A stretch of 64,000 nt of DNA from NCBI RefSeq assembly GCF_000379725.1, contig NZ_KB903626.1:106-64105 (forward strand), written 5' to 3'. Position numbers and translations under genes: made by a program. Source of the DNA: Cytophaga aurantiaca DSM 3654. GTDB taxonomy: Bacteria > Bacteroidota > Bacteroidia > Cytophagales > Cytophagaceae. Positions 37,058 to 45,238 of this stretch are shown in pieces; positions within the stretch are counted from its first letter, which is position 1; each line of letters begins with the position of its first letter. The notes under the pieces were generated by a model. It did not search any database. It worked only from the letters and a program-made list of their open reading frames with translations, and was not told where the DNA came from.

Positions 37058-38605
37058 TTACGAATTTACTTTTTCACCTAAGGTTGCAAGAGCAAATTCC
37101 ATTCTTTTAACCGCTTCTTCTTTACCAACAATCTCTATAAGCTGCATCAGGTCAGGACCAGCACCAACACCTGTCAGAGCAAGTCTCAACGCTTGCATGA
37201 TCTTACCGATCTTGATATCTGCTTTCTCCAATACTTCGTGCAATACGTGCTTTACATTTTCTGCGTTAAATACTCCTGTATAAACTGTCAATGCATCTTT
37301 GTATGCAACGATCACTGTAACCGCTTCTGCATTCCATTTTGCAGCTGCAACTTTTTCGTCAAATGTTTTAGGAGACTCAAAGAAGAATTGTCCTTCGATC
37401 CAGAAATCTTTTGCAAAAGTCAAACGTTCTTTCAGCATCTGAGCAATCAACGGAAGTTTCGCAACATCGTATGTTGCCTGATGCTTGTCTGCCTCTTCTT
37501 TCAACAATTGTGTTAACGTAGCATCCGGTAATTGACGCATGTATTGCTGGTTATACCATTTTGCTTTATTGATATCGAACTTCGTTCCGGATTTACCGAT
37601 GCGTTCTACTGTAAATGCTTCGATCAACTCATCCATCGTAAACAACTCTTGCTGCGTGCCCGGATTCCAGCCTAAGAACGCTAAGAAATTTGTTGTTGCT
37701 TCCTGTAAATATCCTTGTTCTCTGAAACCCATCCAGGTATCGCCCGATGCAGGATCTTTCCAATCCAGCGGGAATACAGGAAAACCTGCAGCATCTGCAT
37801 CACGTTTACTTAGTTTACCATTACCATCCGGCTTCAGCAATAAAGGCAAGTGTGCAAATTGTGGCATCGTATCTTCCCAGCCTAAGAAACGGTAAAGCAA
37901 TACGTGTAACGGCGCAGACGGCAACCACTCTTCACCACGGATCACGTGTGTGATCTCCATTAAGTGGTCGTCTACAATATTTGCTAAATGGTATGTCGGC
38001 ATACCATCTGATTTCAATAATACTTTATCATCAATGGTTGAAGAGTGTACTACTACCCAACCACGGATCATATCGTTCAAACGGATCTCTTCTTTACGAG
38101 GTACCTTCAAACGAATAACATATTCATCCCCTCTTTCAAGACGTTTTTTCACTTCGTCTTCAGGCAAGGTTAATGAGTTGTTCATCTGCATGCGCGTTAC
38201 CATGTTGTACGAAGGCGAAGCTACTTTCGCAGCTTTCAATCGTTCTTTCATGGCATCTAATTCTTCGGATGTATCAAATGCATAATACGCATTTCCTTCT
38301 GCAATAAGTTTATCTGCATAGGCACGATACATCGGCTTACGCTCTGATTGCTTATAGGGTGCATGCGGACCGCCAACTCCTGCTCCTTCATCAATTACAA
38401 TTCCTACCCATGCAAGGGCTTCCTGTATGTATGCTTCAGCACCAGGTACAAAACGGTTTTGATCTGTATCTTCAATACGTAACAACATTTTGCCACCCAT
38501 TTTGCGGGCAAACAAATAATTGTATAAAGCAGTACGAACACCACCAATGTGCAAAGGCCCCGTAGGAGATGGAGCAAAGCGAACACGAACTTGTTTAGTA
38601 GACAT
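37058..38605 (-). CDS. gltX: Glutamyl-tRNA synthetase, 515 aa
   Basis: Class I synthetase that charges tRNA-Glu. The HIGH-type motif is PSPTGPLHIGGVRTA (H19-IGG) and the KMSKS-type motif is KLSKRDADAAG at about 268. The C-terminal anticodon-binding part is present, ending MEFALATLGEKVNS. Length is slightly above the usual 470-510 of the family. The minus-strand gene starts 25 bases from a CTAG heptad element that fills the gap to ridA upstream. Confidence 0.96.
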   Translation of the reverse strand: MSTKQVRVRFAPSPTGPLHIGGVRTALYNYLFARKMGGKMLLRIEDTDQNRFVPGAEAYIQEALAWVGIVIDEGAGVGGPHAPYKQSERKPMYRAYADKLIAEGNAYYAFDTSEELDAMKERLKAAKVASPSYNMVTRMQMNNSLTLPEDEVKKRLERGDEYVIRLKVPRKEEIRLNDMIRGWVVVHSSTIDDKVLLKSDGMPTYHLANIVDDHLMEITHVIRGEEWLPSAPLHVLLYRFLGWEDTMPQFAHLPLLLKPDGNGKLSKRDADAAGFPVFPLDWKDPASGDTWMGFREQGYLQEATTNFLAFLGWNPGTQQELFTMDELIEAFTVERIGKSGTKFDINKAKWYNQQYMRQLPDATLTQLLKEEADKHQATYDVAKLPLIAQMLKERLTFAKDFWIEGQFFFESPKTFDEKVAAAKWNAEAVTVIVAYKDALTVYTGVFNAENVKHVLHEVLEKADIKIGKIMQALRLALTGVGAGPDLMQLIEIVGKEEAVKRMEFALATLGEKVNS

Positions 38606-38630
38606 CTTATTTTAGTTTCCAGTTTTTATT

Positions 38631-38743
38631 TAGTTACCAGGTGCTAGTTTCTAGGTACTAGACAAAAGAATAACAAAACTGTATTTTATATTTTATTTTA
38701 ATTTATAATCTTTCCAAGTCTAGAAGCTAGTACCTAGAAACTA
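38631..38743. repeat. Intercistronic heptad-repeat hairpin element, copy 3 (CTAG type)
   Basis: The left arm 38631-38663 reads TAGTTAC, CAGGTGC, TAGTTTC, TAGGTAC, TAGAC. The right arm 38718-38743 reads GT, CTAGAAG, CTAGTAC, CTAGAAA, CTA. Positions 38645-38661 and 38727-38743 are perfect 17-bp inverted copies around a very AT-rich spacer. The last three bases of the right arm are the TAG stop codon of ridA, read on the minus strand. Confidence 0.85.
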
Positions 38744-39121
38744 TTTAACAGCTATACAACTTATTTCAACATTGACATCTCTCGGCAAACGGGCAACTTC
38801 AACTGTTTCACGTGCAGGTTTTGCATCACCAACATAACTGCCATATACTTCATTGATGGCTGCAAAATTATTCAGGTCTTTAACAAAGATGGTACACTTT
38901 ACAATATCTGAAAAACCATATCCTGCTTCGATTAAGATCGCTTCCATGTTTTTCATCACCCGATGTGTTTCATTTTGAATCGAATCGGTAATTAAATTTC
39001 CTGATTCCGGATCAAATGCAACCTGTCCTGAAACATATAATGTAGTTCCTGCTAATATAGCCTGACTGTATGGCCCGATCGGTTCCGGAGCTTTCGTGGT
39101 ATTAATTATTTTCTTTGTCAT
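38741..39121 (-). CDS. ridA: RidA family enamine/imine deaminase, 126 aa
   Basis: Small trimeric protein that hydrolyses reactive 2-aminoacrylate and similar enamines to keto acids. Family blocks: NTTKAPEPIGPYSQAI at the start, LYVSGQVAFDP, VKCTIFVKDLNNFAAINEVY, and ARETVEVARLPRDVNVEISCIA near the end, with the substrate-binding Arg in ARLPRD. Full family length. The stop codon lies within a repeat element, so its 3' end was reshaped by, or coincides with, the insertion. Confidence 0.92.
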   Translation of the reverse strand: MTKKIINTTKAPEPIGPYSQAILAGTTLYVSGQVAFDPESGNLITDSIQNETHRVMKNMEAILIEAGYGFSDIVKCTIFVKDLNNFAAINEVYGSYVGDAKPARETVEVARLPRDVNVEISCIAVK

Positions 39122-39362
39122 GCGAATTCATATCTGAACAACAAAAATACGAAAAAAGTAGCGAAAAACAGGATATAAGTCCGTGGGAATATACCGTGAA
39201 TTACCATCTAAATATGAACTCTTTAAGAAAAAAGAGTTATATTATGTATAGTAGTGTCAGATGGCTGATACAGCATTTTACAGTTTGTAGTTTGTCTTTT
39301 CTACACCAGACTGAAAAGCTTGATATATGCCAGCTATCATACATCTTTAATCTCCATTTAAG

Positions 39363-39370
39363 TATATTTG
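39363..39370 (+). promoter_or_regulatory. Probable -7 element of the DUF4421 gene
   Basis: TATATTTG matches TAnnTTTG exactly and lies 32 bases before the GTG start codon. No TTG at the expected -33 distance is visible. The divergent gap upstream, up to ridA, holds nothing else recognisable. Confidence 0.45.
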
Positions 39371-39402
39371 GGTCATTCGATTTATTTTAATACAGTTCCT
39401 TT

Positions 39403-40500
39403 GTGAAAATAGTTTTCAGCATTAGTTTATATATATTTTTATGCGTTCAGTTTGGTTTCCAAGCGTATGCTCAAAAGGATTCTAAGCGGTTTGACGAGCA
39501 GGATAGCATGTATGCAAAAAGAGAAAATTATGTGCTTAGTGCACGATCCAAGCTAACCATATTTATTTTTTCTACCCGCTACCTAAACGGAAAACTGTTT
39601 ACCAACCCGGGTATCAATAATTACTACTTTCCTATTACTCCGTTAAACATTGGTTTGGGTTTTAGTCACAAATGGCTTGCTGTAAATATTGCTATTTTAT
39701 CTCCCAAGATTGGCAAAAACAATTACGACAACGATCAGGCAAAATACCAGAATTTTAATTTGCAGGCTCTTGCTTATACACCAAAATATGGTTTGGATAT
39801 TCTATACAGTAAAAACAAAGGATACTTTCTGGGCAACTACAACGGATACGTGGATGTAACCGGAGCGCCTGACAAAACACCCTATTTTGACATGAAGACC
39901 AATCGTTTTACAATCAATCTTCTCCGTATCTTCAATCCAATTAAGTATTCTATGAATGCTACCATGATTGGAGGCGAAATGCAAAAGAAAAGTTCCTCTT
40001 CGTTTATTATTAACTCCAGCTTTTCATTAAGTACATTTAAGATGAGCGATTCCATTCCTCAATTTATATTAGACCAGATGAATCAGGATGCCATTTTTAA
40101 AGCCGGTGATTTCTATAGTATTTCAATTCTTCCGGGATATGGATTTACCTGGATCATCAATAAGAGATTCTATTTTGGAATTATACCTGCAGTAGGTCCG
40201 AGTCTTCAATATAAATCCATGACATTCGAACATGATCACGAAAACAAATTTGCTCTCTCTTATAGAGTTTTAGCAAAGGCCGGTGCTGGCTTTCATGCAA
40301 AAAGATGGACGGCAGGTTTAAGCGTTTTATATGATAATGAAATGTATCATTTGGCTTCAAAGACGAACATCTTCAATAACAATGGCAAAATAATTTTTAA
40401 GGTGGGCTACAAAATCAATGTGCCTAAATGGGGCAAGGGAATTTCTAAAAAAATGACTGACGTGCAAAAAAGAGCGGAACACACGTTACACAACTTTTAA
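39403..40500 (+). CDS. DUF4421 family outer-membrane protein, 365 aa
   Basis: Starts with GTG; the choice is supported by the signal peptide that begins there (MKIVFSISLYIFLCVQFGFQAYAQ). The mature protein has the DUF4421 pattern: an N-terminal YVLSARSKLTIFIFSTRY block, NIGLGFSHKWLAVNIAI, then many amphipathic strands (for example YSISILPGYGFTWIINKRFYFGI), and a C-terminal KVGYKINVPKWGKG. It is probably a beta-barrel in the outer membrane. No function is known for the family. Confidence 0.8.
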   Translation: MKIVFSISLYIFLCVQFGFQAYAQKDSKRFDEQDSMYAKRENYVLSARSKLTIFIFSTRYLNGKLFTNPGINNYYFPITPLNIGLGFSHKWLAVNIAILSPKIGKNNYDNDQAKYQNFNLQALAYTPKYGLDILYSKNKGYFLGNYNGYVDVTGAPDKTPYFDMKTNRFTINLLRIFNPIKYSMNATMIGGEMQKKSSSSFIINSSFSLSTFKMSDSIPQFILDQMNQDAIFKAGDFYSISILPGYGFTWIINKRFYFGIIPAVGPSLQYKSMTFEHDHENKFALSYRVLAKAGAGFHAKRWTAGLSVLYDNEMYHLASKTNIFNNNGKIIFKVGYKINVPKWGKGISKKMTDVQKRAEHTLHNF

Positions 40501-40503
40501 AGA

Positions 40504-40532
40504 GCAGGCACATCGTGAAACAATGTGCCTGC
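40504..40532 (+). terminator. Terminator of the DUF4421 gene
   Basis: A 10-bp perfect stem GCAGGCACAT/ATGTGCCTGC starts 4 bases after the stop codon and is followed by a long T-run (ATTACTATTTTTTTT). The convergent lipoprotein gene ends just beyond, so it may also act on that strand. Confidence 0.8.
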
Positions 40533-40549
40533 ATTACTATTTTTTTTAA

Positions 40550-41188
40550 TTAGTTCAGTGACGCATCCACTGCTACTACCGGTGGATTTGGCACTGCTAC
40601 ACGATTCAATATAACATCTATTCTACCTGTAACAGTAGCAGTTGTTGTCTCATCATATTTTCCTTCAAAATTAATGTTTGAAGGGTCAAAGGTAAGTACA
40701 AAATCATAGATCGTTCTGCCCGTTGTTGGATCAAAAACAAAGTTGGTAATTGTATAAGATGAAGTGGTATTGGATGCATCAAAACTACCATAGAATTCAA
40801 ACAAATCATCACCCTGCACTTTCAACAAAGAAAATTCAAAATAACCGCTGGTAGGTGCAGTAAACTGTCCATTCGCTTTTCCTCCCACTACATTCGAAAA
40901 AGAAACATAATTTTTATAATCCTTCAGATCTCTTCTAAAAGCATTCAATCCATAGACTGTGTTTGCCTCATCATAATAAAATTTATTATCCGATAAGGTT
41001 TCATAATAATCATATTCAAAAGGTATACTAACTGCCTGACCACTATGATCTACGTAGGCCAGGGTTCCTGATACTTTTCCCTGCTGAGCCAAGCCATTTT
41101 GTCCGGATGGACCGGGTGCTCCTTCTTTGGTTCCGCACGATGTTGCACCTACAACAAGTGCTACTAATACTATATATAATGATTTCAT
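40550..41188 (-). CDS. Tandem lipoprotein 3 with collagen-like motif, 212 aa
   Basis: Lipoprotein signal (MKSLYIVLVALVVGATSC, cysteine at 18) followed by KEGAPGPSGQNG, a short Gly-Pro-rich collagen-like stretch. The rest is beta-rich (GTLAYVDHSG, PFEYDYYETLSDNKFYY, ITNFVFDPTTGRTIYDFVLTF, TVTGRIDVILNRV). It is the third of three paralogues in a row on the same strand, and the longest. Function unknown; lipid-anchored in the periplasm or on the outer membrane. Confidence 0.75.
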   Translation of the reverse strand: MKSLYIVLVALVVGATSCGTKEGAPGPSGQNGLAQQGKVSGTLAYVDHSGQAVSIPFEYDYYETLSDNKFYYDEANTVYGLNAFRRDLKDYKNYVSFSNVVGGKANGQFTAPTSGYFEFSLLKVQGDDLFEFYGSFDASNTTSSYTITNFVFDPTTGRTIYDFVLTFDPSNINFEGKYDETTTATVTGRIDVILNRVAVPNPPVVAVDASLN

Positions 41189-41279
41189 AAGTTAATGTTT
41201 TAAATAAAATTCAGTCTTTTAATGTTAAAAACACCTACATCGTATTGGTTTGTGCACGTGCTGTAAATTTTAATCCAGA

Positions 41280-41849
41280 TTATTCTACGATTATGCTATG
41301 GTATACGCGATACACCGTCACATCTGCTGTTCCGGAAACAGTAGCTGTACCGTTGGAATAATTCATATCGCTTGTGAAATTAAATGTCAGTCTTCCTGTA
41401 GTAGGATCAAGCTGTAAATTTGTAATAGCTGTGTTAGTCTCGTTAAACTCATACAATGTTCCATTTGCAATCGTAACAAACTTAAAATCAGCAGTTGTAG
41501 AGTACGGATCATTTTCTATTCCAGTAGTCAAATCGGTAAATCCGGCTACACTAAAGTTAAAATAATTATTAACGTCATCAGCAGCACGTCTATTAAGCGT
41601 TATTTCATAATCTGAATCCGCGCCCTGATCAAGTATATAAAATCTATTATCAGTCAGAGTTTCATAATATTCATACTTAAATGTTGAGTTAACTGTTTTT
41701 CCGCTATCATCCACAAAAGTAACTTTGCCCGATACAGAACCGTTCTGCGTTAATGTATTTTCACCGGCAGGACCCGGTGCACCGTCTTTTGTTCTGCAGG
41801 ATACTGCAGCTATAGCCATTGCTATTAGGAGTATATATAATGATTTCAT
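41280..41849 (-). CDS. Tandem lipoprotein 2 with collagen-like motif, 189 aa
   Basis: Paralogue of its two neighbours. Signal MKSLYILLIAMAIAAVSC, then KDGAPGPAGENT, and the shared blocks FKYEYYETLTDNRFYI, ITNLQLDPTTGRLTFNF and TVSGTADVTVYRV. The DNA around the start codon (GATTTCAT on the plus strand) is the same in all three genes. Likely produced by recent tandem duplication followed by divergence. Confidence 0.75.
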   Translation of the reverse strand: MKSLYILLIAMAIAAVSCRTKDGAPGPAGENTLTQNGSVSGKVTFVDDSGKTVNSTFKYEYYETLTDNRFYILDQGADSDYEITLNRRAADDVNNYFNFSVAGFTDLTTGIENDPYSTTADFKFVTIANGTLYEFNETNTAITNLQLDPTTGRLTFNFTSDMNYSNGTATVSGTADVTVYRVYHSIIVE

Positions 41850-41943
41850 TGTTCTGATTAATTATTTTAAAATGAGTTCGTTTAAATTAAAATGCATTCT
41901 GAATATTTTTAACAAACACGAATACAAGGTCTGTTTTTTATTT

Positions 41944-42507
41944 CTAGCCCTTACTGCCTCCACGATTTAATGTAACGTCTACTTTACCTGTAACAGTAGC
42001 TTCGTCGTCGTTTGGACCATAATAAACCGTTCCGGAAAAATCATAGGTTAATCTGCCTGTTGCGGGATCAAGAGTTACATTCGTAACCGTAATAGATGTA
42101 TTGCGGCTAAATTCATATAAATCGCCATTGATTACTTTAAGGAAAGAAAATTCCATATAAGAATAGTCCGGATCACTTTCTGTATCGTTCACACCATATC
42201 CATAACCATTCAGATTGATGTAACAGTTTTGATCCTGTAAATCTCTTCTTTTAAAATCAAATCCATAATTCGTGTAAGTGCCATTTTGTTGGTAAGAAAA
42301 CGTGTTCTCTTTTATACTCGAAAAATACTTAAAGCTAAACGGAACGCTTGTATCCTTACCTGCAATAGTAGTAAATGCGATTGTGCCTGATATTTCGCCT
42401 TGCTGCTTTAACGCCGATTGTCCGGCAGGGCCAGGTTCGCCTTCTTTCGCGCGGCACGATGCAGCACACAAAGCAACTGCGAGTACAAGTAGGTAAAATG
42501 ATTTCAT
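41944..42507 (-). CDS. Tandem lipoprotein 1 with collagen-like motif, 187 aa
   Basis: First gene of the tandem set in transcription order. Signal MKSFYLLVLAVALCAASC, then KEGEPGPAGQSA, and the shared blocks FSFKYFSSIKENTFSYQ, VTNVTLDPATGRLTYDF and TVTGKVDVTLNRG. Gaps of about 90 bases separate the three genes; I saw no strong terminator in them, so they could form one transcript. Function unknown. Confidence 0.75.
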   Translation of the reverse strand: MKSFYLLVLAVALCAASCRAKEGEPGPAGQSALKQQGEISGTIAFTTIAGKDTSVPFSFKYFSSIKENTFSYQQNGTYTNYGFDFKRRDLQDQNCYINLNGYGYGVNDTESDPDYSYMEFSFLKVINGDLYEFSRNTSITVTNVTLDPATGRLTYDFSGTVYYGPNDDEATVTGKVDVTLNRGGSKG

Positions 42508-42765
42508 AGTTTATCTGTGTTAAAATTTTTAGGTTGTTATAATTGTTTTTAAGTACAAATATTACCTGCTAAAGTACATATTCATTTTTACACTTCAAAC
42601 TACTAAAATATTGCAAATCAAATATTTAATAAAAAAATTGCAAATAATTAAGTATTAACAAAATAACATATTTTATATTTGTCCGTAAGATTATAATAAA
42701 TAGAATTTAGAGTAGTTTTAGTTGAATAATAGATAGAATACCGTAAAGTTAAAGAGGGTAAGAGT

Positions 42766-43548
42766 ATGCTGGGTTTAAAAACAAAAGTCGATAATAGAAA
42801 CGTGTTGGATAAGAATCCAAACGTAATGCCGGAGGAACAAAACGAAGAGCGCTTTTTCTTAGAAGGACCAAAATCACGTTGGAAAGAATTTAAATTCTTA
42901 CTGCATATCATCTGGGATTTTCTTGTCGGATTCAGAATTCTGCACTTTGCAGGACCATGCGTAACCGTATTCGGATCTGCCAGATTTAAAGAAGATCACC
43001 CGTTCTACAAAAAGTCTTTTGAAGTAGGTAAAGCCGTTGCAGGCCTTGGCTTCACGGTTATGACAGGCGGAGGACCAGGGGTTATGGAAGCTGCAAATAA
43101 AGGTGCTAAAAGCGGCGGTGGTAAATCTGTAGGCTGCAACATTATTTTACCGATGGAGCAGTATGCAAATCCGTGGCTTGATCTGAGCGTGAACATCAAA
43201 TACTTCTTTGTTCGAAAAGTATTGTTGTGTAAATATTCGTACGCCTTTGTATGTATGCCTGGCGGTATGGGTACACTGGATGAATTCTTCGAAGCGGTAA
43301 CACTGGTTCAGACAAACAAGATCAAACGTTTCCCGATCGTATTGTTCGGTACAGAATATCACAAGCACCTGTACAAACACATCCAATACATGGCGGATGC
43401 AGGTACCATCTCTCCGAAAGATATGGAACTGTTCTTATTCACGGATGATATTGAAGAAATGGAAGAGCATTTGATCAAATATGCGGTGGATGGCTTTGGA
43501 TTGAAAAAAGTGAAAAAGATGAAACGCTGGATGATTTTCGGCGAATAA
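42766..43548 (+). CDS. LOG family protein, 260 aa
   Basis: Rossmann-fold protein of the LOG (cytokinin riboside 5'-monophosphate phosphoribohydrolase) family, often misnamed lysine decarboxylase. Blocks: VTVFGSARF at about 66, MTGGGPGVMEAANKGAK (about 99-115), and the signature PGGMGTLDEFFEA (about 165-177) with the catalytic Arg/Glu region. It would release a base from a nucleoside monophosphate. A TATATTTG -7-like element lies at 42674-42681, giving a leader of about 80 bases. A strong terminator follows. Confidence 0.88.
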   Translation: MLGLKTKVDNRNVLDKNPNVMPEEQNEERFFLEGPKSRWKEFKFLLHIIWDFLVGFRILHFAGPCVTVFGSARFKEDHPFYKKSFEVGKAVAGLGFTVMTGGGPGVMEAANKGAKSGGGKSVGCNIILPMEQYANPWLDLSVNIKYFFVRKVLLCKYSYAFVCMPGGMGTLDEFFEAVTLVQTNKIKRFPIVLFGTEYHKHLYKHIQYMADAGTISPKDMELFLFTDDIEEMEEHLIKYAVDGFGLKKVKKMKRWMIFGE

Positions 43549-43560
43549 ATTTCTCCTTAT

Positions 43561-43612
43561 AATAAAATAGAGTGGTGGTATACAAATTTGTGTAGCACCA
43601 CTCTATTTTATT
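43561..43612 (+). terminator. Terminator of the LOG gene
   Basis: AATAAAATAGAGTGGTG (43561-43577) pairs perfectly with CACCACTCTATTTTATT (43596-43612), 17 bp, starting 12 bases after the stop codon. The T-rich right end favours termination on the plus strand. Confidence 0.8.
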
Positions 43613-43660
43613 ATTCGATTGATGCACATCTAAAGCTTGCGAAGAATATCTAACGGCCTC

Positions 43661-43780
43661 ATTTCAAATTGCGTTAAGAAATTTTGGTTCATGGAGCTTT
43701 TTGAACGCTACAACTAGTCCTTTTCCAGGACGATTTTGTAGCGTTCGCGGAATGAACCAAAATTTTAGCTTATTTGAAAT
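43661..43780. repeat. 120-bp nested hairpin with four stacked stems
   Basis: Between convergent genes. From outside in: ATTTCAAAT/ATTTGAAAT (43661-43669, 43772-43780); AAATTTTGGTTCAT/ATGAACCAAAATTT (43679-43692, 43752-43765); GAACGCTACAA/TTGTAGCGTTC (43703-43713, 43736-43746); GTCC/GGAC (43717-43720, 43728-43731). Each pairs perfectly and the unpaired bulges are 5 to 10 bases. It is far longer than a normal terminator and contains no ORF. With the hairpin just after it, it accounts for most of the gap. Confidence 0.8.
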
Positions 43781-43796
43781 CAGCCTTGATTTTTTG

Positions 43797-43822
43797 GTTC
43801 TTTTGTATCAAGACAAAAGAAC
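43797..43822. repeat. 10-bp perfect hairpin GTTCTTTTGT/ACAAAAGAAC
   Basis: It lies 16 bases after the nested hairpin, with a 6-base loop ATCAAG. It may belong to the same composite element or act as the terminator of the minus-strand kynurenine genes, whose stop is about 60 bases away. Confidence 0.55.
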
Positions 43823-43882
43823 AGAAGAATAAAAAAAGTAAGATAAATGGATTTAAGAAAGAAAAACTGTTTAGACTAGATA

Positions 43883-45238
43883 CTAACTAATGATATGTGG
43901 CTCAGCAATTTTTATTACTTTCTTTTCCAGCTCTTCCGAAGGCCACAACACTTCAATACCAGGCAATGCCATTATTTCATCTAATATACCTGCATGCAAT
44001 ACTCCCACATCTTTCGCATTAGAATACGGCGTATCTGAAAATGAAACCAACGTATATTGAGGAACAAACCGTTCCTGCAATTGCTGATGCAAAAATTTTT
44101 CGATTTTTTTCCGAACTAAAAAAGAGGCATCGGCCACATGATCCCGCATCTCAACAAAATTCTGTAAAGCCAGATCCGAAATGGCATCTGTGTTTTTTTT
44201 GCGCTGAGTGAAAAATTCTGCAAATACCTGCTCCCAATTCGTTGCTCCTTTCTTATCAATAATCTCAGATAAAATTCTGCAATCTTCAAACCCAGCATTC
44301 ATGCCTTGTCCGTAAAACGGAACCAATGCATGCGCCGCATCACCAATCAGTAAGGTATGATCGTTATACCATGTTGCAGTATGGATCGTTGCCAAACGCG
44401 ATGTGGGATGTTGTTCAAATTGTTTTTCCAGATCCGGAATCAATTCAAGTGTGTCTGAAAAATAGGTATTGAAGAACGATCGTATTTTTTCATTTGTACT
44501 CAATGCCTTAAATGAAAGTTCTCCTTCCATAGGTAAAAACAACGTTGCCGTATAACTGCCGTCTTTATTGGGAAGTGCAATCAACATGAAGCGTTCTCTA
44601 GGCCATATATGCAAGGCTTCCTTCGTTGCAATTTTATTTGAAAAAGGAACTTTTATCTCTAACTCTTTATATCCATAATCCAATGTATCTATCTGAGCCT
44701 GCTTCTGCACCGTATCCAGCAATTGCTTACGCACTACAGAAAATGCACCGTCGGCACCGATAACTATTTCACCGCTTTGTGTTGTTGTCGCATTCCCTAG
44801 GGCATCATTAAAAGTCCATTGCTTATTTGTTGCATCGTATTCGGTGCTTGTATGCGCAAATAAAAATTCCACACCCAGCGATGCTGCTTTTGAGATCAAT
44901 AAGATATTCAATTCACTTCTGCCGATTGAATTGATGTGCTGCGATGCTTCGCCGTATGCCTGAAACACAACTGCCCCTGCTTCATCGTGTATGGCTCTGC
45001 CAAACATGGGTACTGCCAGATCAAGCGCACGCAGATCCAGTTCGGGTAAGGCATCTTTTAATGCGTGTAAACCTCTATGACTGATTGCCAGATTGATGGA
45101 TCTGCCTGCATCGTCGCTAGTGATACGCGGGTCTTTTCTTTTTTCAAATACACGGACACGATAGCCTTTTTGTATTAAAAAAATCGCTAATAAGCTTCCC
45201 ACTAAGCCTGCGCCGCAAATATTGATCTGCTCTTTCAT
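43883..45238 (-). CDS. kmo: Kynurenine 3-monooxygenase, 451 aa
   Basis: FAD- and NADPH-dependent aromatic hydroxylase converting kynurenine to 3-hydroxykynurenine. FAD-binding GAGLVGSLLAIFLIQKG at the N-terminus with FEKRKDPR after it, the RSINLAISHRGLHALK block typical of kmo, and the second FAD motif LIGDAAHALVPFYGQGMNAGFEDC at about 296-318. Family-typical length. Its ATG overlaps the kynU stop by 4 bases (ATGA), so translation is probably coupled. Last gene of the dioxygenase-kynU-kmo operon for NAD synthesis from tryptophan. Confidence 0.93.
   Translation of the reverse strand: MKEQINICGAGLVGSLLAIFLIQKGYRVRVFEKRKDPRITSDDAGRSINLAISHRGLHALKDALPELDLRALDLAVPMFGRAIHDEAGAVVFQAYGEASQHINSIGRSELNILLISKAASLGVEFLFAHTSTEYDATNKQWTFNDALGNATTTQSGEIVIGADGAFSVVRKQLLDTVQKQAQIDTLDYGYKELEIKVPFSNKIATKEALHIWPRERFMLIALPNKDGSYTATLFLPMEGELSFKALSTNEKIRSFFNTYFSDTLELIPDLEKQFEQHPTSRLATIHTATWYNDHTLLIGDAAHALVPFYGQGMNAGFEDCRILSEIIDKKGATNWEQVFAEFFTQRKKNTDAISDLALQNFVEMRDHVADASFLVRKKIEKFLHQQLQERFVPQYTLVSFSDTPYSNAKDVGVLHAGILDEIMALPGIEVLWPSEELEKKVIKIAEPHIIS

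Noticed and set aside
39115-39390. 91-codon plus-strand ORF in the ridA-DUF4421 gap
   Set aside because: It overlaps the ridA start, has no recognisable motif or protein-like composition, and a promoter element lies inside it; probably chance.
42674-42681. TATATTTG as a firm promoter of the LOG gene
   Set aside because: The -7 word is exact, but no -33 TTG is at the right distance and the leader would be about 80 bases; mentioned only in the gene entry.
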